A stretch of DNA of 64,000 nucleotides. Origin: Eutreptiella sp. 'Long Island Sound 2002' (taxonomy: Eukaryota > Euglenozoa > Euglenophyceae > Eutreptiales > Eutreptiaceae). The notes under the pieces were generated by a model that was not told where the DNA came from, ran no database searches, and saw nothing but the letters and a program-made list of their open reading frames with translations. The stretch's first letter is position 1. Each line of letters begins with the position of its first letter. The stretch covers positions 64,453,355 through 64,517,354 of the forward strand of contig OZ038384.1 of assembly GCA_964036045.1 (NCBI GenBank). Direction: 5' to 3'. Positions 30,862 to 40,632 of this stretch are shown one piece after another. The position numbers and the translations under genes are program-made.

Positions 30862-32945
30862 TGCACCAGGAGGTAGTGGGAAGGGCGCGCCTGCCACCAC
30901 GCATGCCTACCAGAGTGACAGTAATGGCAGACTCCGATGGGTCCCTCGGGCGGGACGACCGCCACCACCGCCGGTCCCGCTCCCGCTCCCCCGTCTCCTC
31001 CCCAGAGTGGACGGGGGAGACCCTCGCGGAGCGCGAGGAGCGGAGGCTGGCGGAGGCGGCGGTGGTCGGACCGCCGCCGCCGGCCCGGGAACCTGGGCCA
31101 GCCGAGACGGCCGCCCCCGACGCCCAAGCGGCCAGCACCGCCGCCCCGCCCCGCCCTGACGCGCAGGAGGCGGGGACCGCGGCGAGCCACGCCGCGGCCC
31201 CGGCCGCGGCCCCCGGCACGCCGCCGGCAAGGGGGGCAGCCCCGGCACAGGAGCGGGACGCGTCGCCGAGGGCTGCCGCAGCCGCGCAGGAGAGCAAGCA
31301 GGGCGCAAGAGGGGTTGCGACGGACCCCACACGGGCCGTGGGCGCCTCGCCGGCGGCCGCCGCGGCAGCAGCGAAGACCGAGGAGGATGTGCGAGAGTCT
31401 GCGACCGCGGCCACGGGCGCCTCGTCGGCGGCCGCCGCGGCAGCGAAGGAGAGTGCGGAGGGCGCGAGAGGGGCTGCGGCCCCTGGCACGCCGCGCAAGC
31501 GGGGGAAGAACCCCGCACGGGCCGCGGACGCCTCGCCGGCGGCCGCCGCGGCAGCAGCAGTGGGCAGGGAGAGCGCGAAGTACCGCGCCCACGCCAACCC
31601 CGCCCACACCCACACCAGCCCCCCCAAGCCGTACCCCCCCAAGCCCTTCCCCCCGGGGCGGGAGCGGCACGTCCGCCCCCCGGCGCGCGAGCGCTCGCCG
31701 CCGGGCGTCACGCTGCCGCAACTGCAAAGGCAGCGGGACGCCCGGCGAGTGGTCCAGGAAGGGCGCAGCGGCGAGGGGGAGGGGAGCGGCGGACGGCGTG
31801 ACAGGCAGGGGGCAGGGGAGGGGTCGGGGCACGGGAAGGGCGCGCGGGAGCGCGGGCAGGGGGCCCAGGTGCAGGGGACGGAGCGAGGGGTGGTGGGAGA
31901 GCGAGCGGGCCGGGGCGTGGTGGACGAGAGGCGGGACCCGCGACTCGGACAGGGGGTCGGGGAGGGGCCAGGGCACGGGAAGGGTGTTCAGGGGCGAGGG
32001 AAGGGTACCCAGGCGCAGGGGGCTGGACAAGGGGGGATGGGAGAGCGAGCGGGCCGGGGTGTGGGGGACGAGAGGCGGGACCCGCGACATGGGCACGGGA
32101 CCGGAAAGGGGCCCAAGGGCAAGGGCAGGGGCAAGGGCAAGGGCCCCAAGGGACAGGAGGGACGGGGCACGGGAGCCCAGGGGGGAGGGCGGGGCGAGGG
32201 GAGGGGGGCAGAGGGCGGAGCACCCCCGCAGCCGGAAGTGCAGCCGGTGAGGTGCATCCCCCCCGGCATCCAACAGATGCCGGCACACCACACCTACCAC
32301 CACCACCACCACCACCACCACCACCTCTACAACATCGACCCTGACGCCGGCGAGCTCATCCCCCCCCAACCCCCACGACACCAGCACCAGCAAGCCCCCC
32401 CCGCGCCGAGGGCGGAGCCGGCGCGGATGGCCTCGGCGGAGGGGGGACGGGGCGTGGCATCGGCGCCGCAGGTGCAGGAGCAGCGAGGGGGGCCGGCACA
32501 GGGGGCGGAGGAGAGCCGGCCGTGGAACGTGGACTGGGGCGCAGTCCCGGACCCGCTGGGGGGGGAGACCCTCCCCCTGGTGGGGGAAGTGTACGGGTGG
32601 TTGTGCTGGGCCAACCAGGGGACCTCCAGGAGGTCGCGGAACCGGCCCTTCGATGCCGTGCTCCTCCGGAGGGACGGAGGACACCGGGAGGCACCCCCGG
32701 GGGGGTGGGCGGCACCAGAGGACCACGAGAGGGTCCTCAGGTCAGTGATCCGGGCGGCGTGGCCCGACAGGGAGCCGACGTGGCCGGCCTTCCTGGAGGG
32801 GGGAGCGGTGCTCCGCATCGGGGATGCGGACGCCAACAACTGGCTCCCCCGGGCTCTGCGCAGCGCCCTCGCCCACTGGCGCTACCGCCGGCACAACCCG
32901 CCGCCGCCGCAGCCCCAGCCCCCACACAAGCGGCGGCGCAAGTGA
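30861..32945 (+). CDS. LINE-1 ORF5: low-complexity RS/Ala/Gly-Lys protein with conserved-looking C-terminal domain
   Basis: 694 residues starting at the ATG of the UGAUG overlap; a polypyrimidine tract ending GCAG lies 35 bases upstream. The N-terminus has an Arg/Ser patch (HHRRSRSRSP) as in splicing and RNA-binding proteins. Then come Ala-rich repeats (GASPAAAAAA, ESAEGARGAA), a Gly/Lys/Arg tract (GKGPKGKGRGKGKGPKG) and a run of about ten His near residue 480. The last 150 residues look globular, with several Trp (PWNVDWGAVPDPLGG, YGWLCWANQG). The basic and His-rich parts suggest nucleic-acid binding; the function is unknown. The 738-codon ORF on the opposite strand is its shadow. Confidence 0.5.
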   Translation: MHQEVVGRARLPPRMPTRVTVMADSDGSLGRDDRHHRRSRSRSPVSSPEWTGETLAEREERRLAEAAVVGPPPPAREPGPAETAAPDAQAASTAAPPRPDAQEAGTAASHAAAPAAAPGTPPARGAAPAQERDASPRAAAAAQESKQGARGVATDPTRAVGASPAAAAAAAKTEEDVRESATAATGASSAAAAAAKESAEGARGAAAPGTPRKRGKNPARAADASPAAAAAAAVGRESAKYRAHANPAHTHTSPPKPYPPKPFPPGRERHVRPPARERSPPGVTLPQLQRQRDARRVVQEGRSGEGEGSGGRRDRQGAGEGSGHGKGARERGQGAQVQGTERGVVGERAGRGVVDERRDPRLGQGVGEGPGHGKGVQGRGKGTQAQGAGQGGMGERAGRGVGDERRDPRHGHGTGKGPKGKGRGKGKGPKGQEGRGTGAQGGGRGEGRGAEGGAPPQPEVQPVRCIPPGIQQMPAHHTYHHHHHHHHHLYNIDPDAGELIPPQPPRHQHQQAPPAPRAEPARMASAEGGRGVASAPQVQEQRGGPAQGAEESRPWNVDWGAVPDPLGGETLPLVGEVYGWLCWANQGTSRRSRNRPFDAVLLRRDGGHREAPPGGWAAPEDHERVLRSVIRAAWPDREPTWPAFLEGGAVLRIGDADANNWLPRALRSALAHWRYRRHNPPPPQPQPPHKRRRK

Positions 32946-33081
32946 AGGCCCAGACGGCGGGCACGGGAGGGGGGGATGGGCCCCCTGACCCACGCCCCCC
33001 CCACGGTACGGCACGACGTGCGGGGACGCACCGCCACCCGCGGGAGGGAGTGCGGGGGAGCCAAGCGCGGGGAGGAACCGG

Positions 33082-35110
33082 CTGCCCCGCAACCTGCTAA
33101 CCACTGACCGCTAACCATCAACCACCCCCGGCCGGCCGGCGCCGCGCGGCAACGGCCGGGGAGGTGAGGGCCCCGGCGAGGGCCTGCGCGGGCGTCCAGC
33201 TCTCGAGATAGGGGGGGCGGGTGACGGGCGCGACCCCCTGGCCGATGGCTGGCCCCCGGGACCAGGGCCGCCATGCCGCCCCCGCCCCCCCCCCCCACGG
33301 CCGACGAGAGGCATCACCAGGGGGCCAAAGGGCCCCCCCCAACCCACCCCCCCCCCGCACAGACCCGGGGGCGGGCGAGGGGGCGGCCCCCCCACCCCCC
33401 CCCCCCCCGCACCCACCGCAGCAGGGGAGCCACAGGCGCGGCCCTCCGCCCCCCCAGGGCCGGGGGGGCGCCCCCCCCTCAGGGGGAACGGCGGCTGGGC
33501 CTGCTCCCGCGAACCCACACCGGCGTGCCGGGGCAACGCGCACGACGGAGCAGGAAGGAGGCCGCGCCCCACATGACCCTCCCGTAACCACAGCCCGCTC
33601 CGAGATGACGGAGGGAGGGTGTCAAGTCAGATGGGGCCCCCAGGGGGGCGGTCCACGGGCCGCCCCTCACCCCCCCCACCACGGGGCGGCATCAGCCCCG
33701 ACCGCAAGCGCGCGCCGGAAGGGAGCGCACCGGCGACGCGGAGAGAGCCAGGAAGGAGTACCACAGGCCGCCGCCTGGAACGAGAGCAGGGAGGCCGCGG
33801 CGCGACACCCCCCCCCCCCCCCCCGCCCCCCCACCGGCCCGCCGGCCGCAGGGGCCCCGGCCCCCACCCCCCGAGGCTGAAGGGACGGACCCCCCCGCCC
33901 GAGAGGGGAGCCGGAGTGTGACCCGCCCCGACGCCCCAGCCGCCGGCTCCAATGGGGGCCGCGAAGAGCAAGTGGGCCCGCGCCTGCGCACCGGGACGCC
34001 GCGCAGATCGTGCCCAGAGAAGCCGGGTGGGCGCGAACCGGAATGGTATGGGTGGCCACGCCCCCCATGGACAGCACGACGCCAAGGGACGCCCGCTTTG
34101 TTGCCTACCCGGGGAAAGCGGCCCCGCAACCCGCTAACCACTGACTGCTGACCCTCACGGCCACCCCCGGCCGGCCAGCGCCGCGCGGCAACGGCCGGGA
34201 GATGAGGGGCCCCAGGGAGGGACTGCGTGAGGATCCGGCACTCGGTAGAGGGGGGCGGGGGAAGGGCGCGACCCCCCTGGCCGATGGCTGGCCCCCGGGG
34301 CTGGGACCGCCAAGCCGCCCTCCCCTCCCCCCCCTTTTTGGCCGACAGGGGGCATCGCCAGGGAACCGAAGGACCCCCCCCACTCCCCCCCCCCTCCCAC
34401 ACAGGCCCGAGAGCGAGCGGGGTGCCCCCCCCCCCCCCCCCCCCGCACCCACCCCAGCTGGGGAGCCACAGGCGCGGCCCTCCGCCCCCCCAGGGCCGGG
34501 GGGGCGCCCCCACCCACAGGAGGAACGGCGACACGGTAAGGGCAGCGGCGGCTGGACCTGCCCCCACGAACCCACACCGGCGTGCCGGAGCAACGCGCAC
34601 AACGGAACACGAAGGAGGCCGCGCCCCACATGACCCTCCCGTGACCACGGCCCACTCCGAGGGGACAGAGGGGGGGTTTGCAGGTCAGCAGGGGCCCCCA
34701 GGGGAGCGGTCCACGGGCCGCCCCTCACCCCCCCCCCGCCCCGAGGCGGCACTTCAGCCCCGACCGCACGCGCGCGCCGGAGGGGAGGGCCAGAAAGGGG
34801 TACCACAGGCCGCCGCCCGGAACGAGAGCGGGGAGGCCGCAGCGCGACACCCCCCCCGAGGCAAGGGGAATGGACCCCCCCCACCCGAGAGGGGGGCCGG
34901 AGTGTGACCCGCCCCCCCGCTCCGGCCGCCGGCCCACAAAGGGGCCGCGAAGAACAAATGGGCCCACGCCTGCGCACCGGGACGCCGCACAGATCGTACC
35001 CGGAGAGGCTGGGTGAACACGAACCGGAGTGGTATGGGGGGCCACGCCCCCCATGGACAGCGCAACGCCAGTGACGCCCGCTTTGTTGCCTGCCCAGGGA
35101 AGGCAGAGGG
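33082..35110 (+). repeat. LINE-1 3' region: about 1-kb module present twice in tandem
   Basis: Copy 1 (about 33082-34120) and copy 2 (about 34121-35110) each begin with CCCCGCAACC(T/C)GCTAACCACTGAC, contain GCGCCGCGCGGCAACGGCCGG, GGCCGATGGCTGGCCCCCGG and CGCACCGGGACGCCGC, and end with CGCTTTGTTGCCT(A/G)CCC. There are many C-homopolymer length differences. No ORF is conserved between the copies, so this is noncoding. Confidence 0.85.
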
Positions 35111-36925
35111 ACGGAAAGAGGCAGAGCGACCCCCCGCCCTACAGTCAGTCGGCGACCCGGTGGTGCTACTGCCCGGCGATCCAACGCACCCCACCCAGCC
35201 CCCTCCCCTGTCCCGACCCCGTGCGCGTGGACTGGGGCCTCCTGGCACGCGCAACACGCTTCACGGCGCACAGCCCCACCCTCAAGACAGGATTCATAGG
35301 CGACGACACCCCTCAGTGGCGTAAGAGACTCCCGCGGCCCAGTAGTGAGAGCGTCGGTCTTCAATCGTCCAGTGCGGGGGTTCGATCCCGGGCGTTGGTG
35401 CTCCTGGGATCCCTGCACGTAGAGCTCTCTAGTTGGCGACGTGGGAACCACCCCCCCCTCCAGCAACTCGCGCCACCACCGATACCGGTGGATCGGGTGG
35501 AGGTCTCGTTCGTTTTACCCCCCACCCAAGAAAAACAAAACACATGGGAACCACCCACCCCTGCAGCAGTGCGCACCGTCACCTGTACTCAAACAGGTCG
35601 ATGGGAGGCCTCGCCCGGTATTCGAAGGGATCGGTGGGAGACCACCGGTCCCGGGGTTCGAACCAGCTCCTGCGCGGCGCGCGCCTGGCGCGCTACCTCC
35701 GGGGCGGCTGCCTTCAGAGATACACCGGCACCCGGGTCACAGAACAAACGCGCCCGCAACCCCCTCCCCCTGTGCTAGGGCTGCCCTGCTGGGCCGTGAA
35801 CCGGGACATTGGAGCACCACTCCAGCCACGGTCACCCCAACCCCCCCACGCATCCCGCAGGGCGAAGCTCCGTGCGCATCAGGCTCGTCATGAGAATCCG
35901 GCGGGCCGGCGCCTGGACACCAAGACGACACCTCTCTCCCCCCCCACGAGAACAGAGCGGGGCCCCCACAACCGCACGCCCGCAACGCAGACCCCGACAG
36001 CCCACCTAGTGGACGGACAGATGGGGGAAGAGGCACGCCCCACGCCCCACGCAAAGGACGAAGGCACCCCCCGGCAACCCCAAGCCAAGTAGGGGGGAAC
36101 CGGGACCGGACCGCCCCCCCCCAAGCACGCCAGACGGGGCACGGGACCGGGGCAGGACACGCGGAGGGGCACGGACCACATGGAACGGCCCTACCAGCGC
36201 CCAGTGCCGGGACCACGCGAGATGCGCGCGCCACACCACCCAGCGGGGAGCGGACACCGCGAGAGCGCGAGCGCACACACACGAAAAGGACACGCGGGGA
36301 CCACCAGAAGGGCAACCGGACCGAGCGCGCGGAACGCACAGACCACATGGAATGGCGTACCAGCGAGCGAGGATAAGGGACACCCGGATGGGACGGCCCG
36401 CCACACGCAACGCGGGATACGCGGGGCGGGAGGGGGGAAGAAGGGGAAACACAACACCAGGTACCGGCCCGAACCCCCCCGAACCGGCCGCGAGCGCCGC
36501 GCACACACTGACGGGACACTGCACCCGCCATGGCGGTAGTGGCGCACAGCGCCACGCCCCAACCCCTAGGCTAGGCAGCCTCCGCGCCAGCCCAAGGGGG
36601 TCCCACTGGCGACAAGCCAGTAGCACGGGCCCGGCGGCGCCGGTGCCCCGGGCGACCACGCATTAGGGGGGCGACGCAGTGGGTAAGCGCCCGCGGCCAC
36701 GGCTGCGAATTGATGCACTGACCGGGGAGTGGCGAAACGGGGACGCCGGGGAAGGACGGGGCTCCGAGCTCTGTGAACCCGGGGGACTCCGCCACCAGGC
36801 AGGAGGTACGTCTTGGAGGGCCCCCCACTAGGACCCGGTGGGGAGGATATCACCTGGCCCGACCAGGTGGCCCCCCGGGGCCGAAAAGCGTCTAGTACCC
36901 GCAAAATCAAACCTCAAACCTCAAA
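35111..36925 (+). other. LINE-1 3' terminal region with tRNA-like elements and CTCAAAC tail
   Basis: No gene. It contains a box A/box B pair (35343-35389), an isolated box-B match GGTTCGAACCA (35655-35665) and a box-A-like CAGTGGGTAAGCG (36677-36689). The tail CAAACCT repeats end at the TSD. A 5-bp hairpin-prone GC stretch (GGTGGGAGACCACC) precedes the second box B. Part of this stretch could be a SINE inserted in the LINE. Confidence 0.5.
35315..35400 (+). other. tRNA-derived sequence with box A and box B
   Basis: TAGTGAGAGCG (35343-35353) matches box A and GGTTCGATCCC (35379-35389) matches box B exactly. An anticodon-arm-like GTCGGTCTTCAATCG sits between them. The stems do not all pair, so it is not a credible tRNA gene; it looks like a tRNA-derived internal RNA polymerase III promoter as in SINEs. 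Confidence 0.5.
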
Positions 36926-36944
36926 CCTCTTCTCTCAATCTCTG
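36926..36944. repeat. 19-bp target-site duplication of LINE-1, right
   Basis: Identical to 12941-12959. The first CCT could also be counted in the LINE tail, so the true length is 16-19. Confidence 0.9.
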
Positions 36945-37794
36945 TGACAGACACGTCCTGTAGATCAGCCATAGGCACTGTCCTGGCACGGGGGTGAAAG
37001 GGGCTGGGGCAGGTGACTTTAGGCAACAGCCTTGAGACCCTTGATCTCTTGAGATCTTCGGCCAGGGTACTCAGTCTTGGAGAGAGAGAGGGCAACTCTG
37101 GCTTGGGTATGGGTTCTGCAATACCCAGTTTAGCCTTAATGGCCTCCGATAGGGCCGTCACATCTGGATCTTCTGATCCGGACAGGAGTTTGGCCAACAG
37201 CTCGGCCGTATGATCCAGGGCACCGTAGGTTGGCCTTGGATGATGTTGTTCTTCGACTCGGGTCGGACCCACTTCGGGAGCCCTTGGGGTTGGACAACAT
37301 GGTCTTGGATACTCAGGTCTTAGTCGTCTTGGCAGGGATGCAGTGGACGGAGGACCAGAGTGCGCGTAGGACCCTAGGTCTGTATGTGGTCTGGATCCAT
37401 GTACAGCCAATGGCTACTCTCCATCTTCCCCACGGATGGATTTGTAGTACTCCGCATGTAGGATGTACTCATCCATCTTCTTCTTCAGCTCCCCATACTC
37501 CTCACGTCCTTCAATGGCAGTTGAGGATGAAGCTGGACAATTGGATCTGGATATTGAGGCAGCTACACGTCTGTGGAGGTGACTGAAGCTGTCTCCACCG
37601 TGTGCTGCTAAGGCCTCGGTGGTAAGGCCTTTATTTTCTTCCGCCCTTCTGCGTTCTGGATCTCCTTGGGACCCAGATGCGCCACTGAGATGATGTGGAG
37701 CTCGGTAAGGTGGTTCACTCATTGGGTGGGCCATGCTGCCCATTTGCACTTGGACAGTTCTGATGGGCCAGGTCCTGACGCTTGGCGTGGACAT
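36945..37794 (-). pseudogene. gag: gypsy-1 gag, N-terminal part
   Basis: A single frame broken by one TAG (37414-37416) runs into EIERRG at the LINE-1 TSD, where it joins the gag part at 12940. It contains Ser/Pro-rich linker sequence, a short Lys/Glu helix (EYGELKKKMDEYILHAEYYKSI) and LLAKLLSGSEDPDVTALSEAI. Such a variable N-terminus followed by the gag core is usual for this family. It lies 80 bases after the 5' LTR, so this is the beginning of the element's coding region. The open frame that runs on to 36907 past the TSD is LINE-1 sequence. Confidence 0.75.
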
Positions 37795-37861
37795 GATGAA
37801 CTTGTTGTTGAGCTTTTGTGCTGCACTTCTTCTCAGGGTCGGTTCAAAAGGTCACAAGGGA

Positions 37862-37875
37862 CTGTCTCTGCTACC
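37862..37875 (-). other. gypsy-1 primer-binding site, initiator-Met-tRNA type
   Basis: Directly after the 5' LTR the minus strand reads GGTAGCAGAGACAG, close to the TGGTATCAGAGC site used with initiator methionine tRNA in many Ty3 and Ty1 elements. The leading T is C here. Confidence 0.5.
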
Positions 37876-38584
37876 GGAAAGATGTCCTTGAATTATGCCC
37901 TAGATATTTTGATGTATTCCTGCAGGTTTTGTAGTTGAAAACCCAAACCAAAGCAGCAAGCAGAGCAAGGACAGGATGTGGATCGAATCAATGATTGGTT
38001 TTGGAATCCAGTGTAACACAGAAGGGCTGCAGATAGACAAAGCAGGTTGATACACAAAGATTCAATCACAAATGGATAATACAAAAGATTTTATATGAAA
38101 ATTGGTCAGACTCTTGCCTCAGAGATTGCATTAGGCACTTCATGTGCACTCTTTTGGGTGAAATGGTGCTGGTTAGGAATGTGGGGCATAGATGTCAGGA
38201 CCACACAGAAAATGACTTGGCCAAGCAACTGAATTCAGAAACAGTTACAAAGTAGGACCACAATAAGTGGTAGAAACAATTGAGTATAGGGGTCTTGGGG
38301 TGGGAGACCACTAGGCTTAACCTCCAAGGCCTAAAGCATGAAATGCCTGTTTTATTTCGGTATATCCTCCATGAAGGAAGGTACCTCCGCTCAGTTGAGT
38401 AGTAGGGGTGAACTTCATGGGGGGCTAGGGTCACAACCCTAGTTACTTTGAGAAAGTGTACTTTAGGCAACAAAAGAGAGATAAAAACACTTAAGTTTGT
38501 CTTAGCATCAACAAAAGGCTTTTAAGGGGGGCTTGGCCTGGATCAAGCCCTCCAAGAAAGACATGGCAGTGACGTTTTCTTACT
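37876..38584 (-). repeat. gypsy-1 5' LTR
   Basis: 709-bp direct repeat of 3556-4264. It is followed (minus strand) by the primer-binding site and gag. Transcription should start in it; no TATA box position was assigned with confidence. Confidence 0.9.
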
Positions 38585-38589
38585 CAGTG
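38585..38589. repeat. 5-bp target-site duplication of gypsy-1, right
   Basis: CAGTG, as at 3551-3555. Confidence 0.8.
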
Positions 38590-38639
38590 CGCCCGAAAGC
38601 AGAACCACGCGAAGCGGCAAGATGTTTGAAGCGGACGGA

Positions 38640-38657
38640 AAGCTGTGCGCGCTCCTT
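38640..38657. repeat. 18-bp target-site duplication of the 2.6-kb retroposon, left
   Basis: AAGCTGTGCGCGCTCCTT is repeated at 41290-41307 and encodes KERAQL of gypsy-0 gag. Confidence 0.9.
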
Positions 38658-38897
38658 TTTTTTTGGTGCATGGGGGTAGCCCCCCGGCGAGCATAACACA
38701 AAAGCGGCCTAACCACGGGCAAGTGAGCGTTCATGGCGAGCCGAAGTTCATCGAAGGACAGCAGCCATATGTACAGCAACTCAGGGGGTTTGACCCTGCT
38801 CCAAAATGCACCAAAGGCCTGGTTACTGTGGGCTGTGGCTTCGCCATTGGCCCTGTGGTTGGTGTTATGGCGCGAGACGAATCGAAAATGAAATGGA

Positions 38898-38939
38898 CTA
38901 TATATATATTTATATATATATTTATATATATATATATAG

Positions 38940-38974
<35 letters not shown>
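38898..38974. repeat. TA microsatellite
   Basis: Nearly pure alternating TA with a few TTTA interruptions. Confidence 0.95.
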
Positions 38975-38975
<1 letters not shown>

Positions 38976-39659
38976 CTACACCCCTCTCCCCTTAAATCTA
39001 GCTAACAAGCAACAACAAGCAAGCAACAACAAGCAAGCAACAACAAACACTTCTCCTCACAGTTTTGGCCATTGCTCCGCCTCATCGCTCCGGGCTCTAC
39101 TCTACCCTAGCCATCTTGGAGCCCAGGTGGTGCCCTTGCCAAATCCAAGCTTTGAGCCAAAAACTCACCGGTGGCGTCCCGGGGTGGGGGCGCCAAGTCG
39201 GGAGGTGCCCTCCCAAATCTGCGCAGTTTTGGGCCAAAAACAGCCTTTTTTCGCCCAAAACAGCCCCAAAACCCGGGCAAAACGCCCAAATGAAGGGAAA
39301 CGGTGGCTACACTGCACGTGCGGCTTGACTTCAAGGTGTCAAAGAGCCCTCTAGTGCCCTCTAACTCCACGATATGTGTGAGAAACGGCCCAAAAAGGCG
39401 CCAAAAAGCCCCAAAATCTGCGCAATGTGCACCAACACCCCGAAACCAAGAACGGGCCGTATCTTGGGCTACGTGGCTCAGAATCCGATTCCGAGCGCAC
39501 CTAGTCCACCCGCAACCCCCCACTTTTTGTGGTTTCCAGCCCTCAGAATCGTGCAACGAGACGCCTAGACCCCCGAACCAGTGGTCACTTGGTGGAGCCG
39601 GAGGGCAGCCCGGCCCGCGCACGGCGGGGGCCAACGGTGGGTCCACCAGGGTCCCCGGG

Positions 39660-40400
39660 GCAAAAAAAATCATTTTTTCCAAAGTTGTTCCCACACCACT
39701 TGGGATGCTCAAACAAGTGTTTTTAGCCCGTTTTGAGCCCGTGGTGACGCGTTTTGGCCCTTGGAAAATCCCAAAATGCCTTGAAAATGGGCCGTTTTGG
39801 GACCAAAAATGGGTCCAAAATGGGTCAAAAACGCGTTTTTCCAAAAGTGATGCTGGACCATTTGAGATGCTCGGACAAGTGTTTTTTGCCCATTTTGAGC
39901 CCGTGGTGACGTGTTTTGGCCCATGGAAAATCCCAAAATGCCTTGAAAATGGGCCATTTTGGGACCAAAAGTGGGTCAAAAATGGGTCAAAAACGCGTTT
40001 TTCCAAAAGTGATCTTGGACCATTTGGGATGCTCAAACAAGTGTTTTTAGCCCATTTTGAGCCCGTGGTGACGTGTTTTGGCCCATGGGAAATCCCCAAA
40101 TGCCTTGAAAATGGGTGGTTTTACGACCAAAAGTGGGTCAAAAATGGGTCAAAATCGCATTTTTCCAAAAGTGATTTTGGACCATTTGGGATGCTCGGAC
40201 AAGTCTTTTTAGCCCATTTTGAGCCCATTTGGACGGGTTTTGGCCCATGGAAATCCCAATATTCCTTGAAAAGGGGCCGTTTTGGGAGCAAAAATGGGTG
40301 AAAAGAGGGTCAAAAATGCATTTTTTCAAAAGTGATCTTGGACCATTGGGGGTGCACAAACAAGTGTTTTGAGCCCATTTTGAGCCTGTTTTGATCGAGT
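39660..40400. repeat. 162-bp tandem repeat, about 4.5 units
   Basis: CCTTGAAAATGGG recurs at offsets of 162, 162 and 161 bases. Units contain TTTTGAGCCC(G/A), GGGTCAAAAATGGGTC and CCAAAAGTGAT. A related unit in reverse orientation is at 63780-64000, so this is a dispersed family. Confidence 0.9.
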
Positions 40401-40498
40401 TTAGTCCCTTCCGCCACGTGTATGCACCAAGTTGTACCCTTTGCACGTACCTTAGATGGGAGCCACGTAGAGTATGGGAGAGGGGTGTAGATTAGAGG

Positions 40499-40632
<134 letters not shown>

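Larger units (their letters stand above)
12960..36925 (+). mobile_element. LINE-1: about 24-kb GC-rich non-LTR retrotransposon with five ORFs
   Basis: The boundaries are set by a perfect 19-bp TSD in gypsy-1 gag. The 3' end is a short CTCAAAC-type tandem tail (36908-36925). The order is leader, 212-bp tandem array, ORF1, ORF2 (endonuclease, RT, RNase H), ORF3, ORF4, ORF5, a duplicated 1-kb 3' module, and a tRNA-like-containing tail. Typical LINEs are 4-8 kb, so this is exceptional. The whole is one strand and one base composition, which argues for a single element. I cannot exclude that parts (for example 35.1-36.9 kb or the poly(A) near 13.9 kb) are later insertions. One frameshift in ORF2 suggests this copy may be inactive or contains a sequencing error. 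Confidence 0.85.
3556..38584 (-). mobile_element. gypsy-1: Ty3/gypsy chromovirus-type element, full length but split by LINE-1
   Basis: The order on the minus strand is 5' LTR (38584-37876), primer-binding site, gag N-terminal part, [LINE-1 insertion], gag C-terminal part with CCHC knuckle, protease, Dam-like domain, RT, RNase H, integrase, chromodomain, 3' untranslated region, polypurine tract and 3' LTR (4264-3556). Without LINE-1 it is about 11 kb. The LTRs differ at about 12 of 709 positions by my count. Three in-frame nonsense codons (TAG at 37414-37416, TAA at 12784-12786, TGA at 11014-11016) suggest this copy is defective. It sits inside the gag of gypsy-0, a related but more decayed element. 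Confidence 0.9.
38585..38657 (-). pseudogene. gypsy-0 gag fragment between two insertions
   Basis: 73 bases trapped between gypsy-1 (TSD CAGTG at 38585-38589) and the 2.6-kb retroposon (TSD at 38640-38657). On the minus strand it translates in the gag frame (KERAQLSVRFKHLAA) and joins in frame to both neighbours. Confidence 0.75.

Noticed and set aside
30510-32726. 738-codon minus-strand ORF opposite LINE-1 ORF4/ORF5
   Set aside because: Antisense of low-complexity GC-rich coding; only Leu/Pro/Arg-rich sequence, no motif, no context.
3556-38584. The 709-bp repeats as two independent solo LTRs
   Set aside because: A matching 5-bp TSD, a polypurine tract inside the left one and a primer-binding site with gag inside the right one make them a pair of one element.
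39107-40301. 330-codon ORFs on both strands over the 162-bp repeat
   Set aside because: The period is a multiple of 3, so frames stay open in every unit; no domain and equal openness on both strands.
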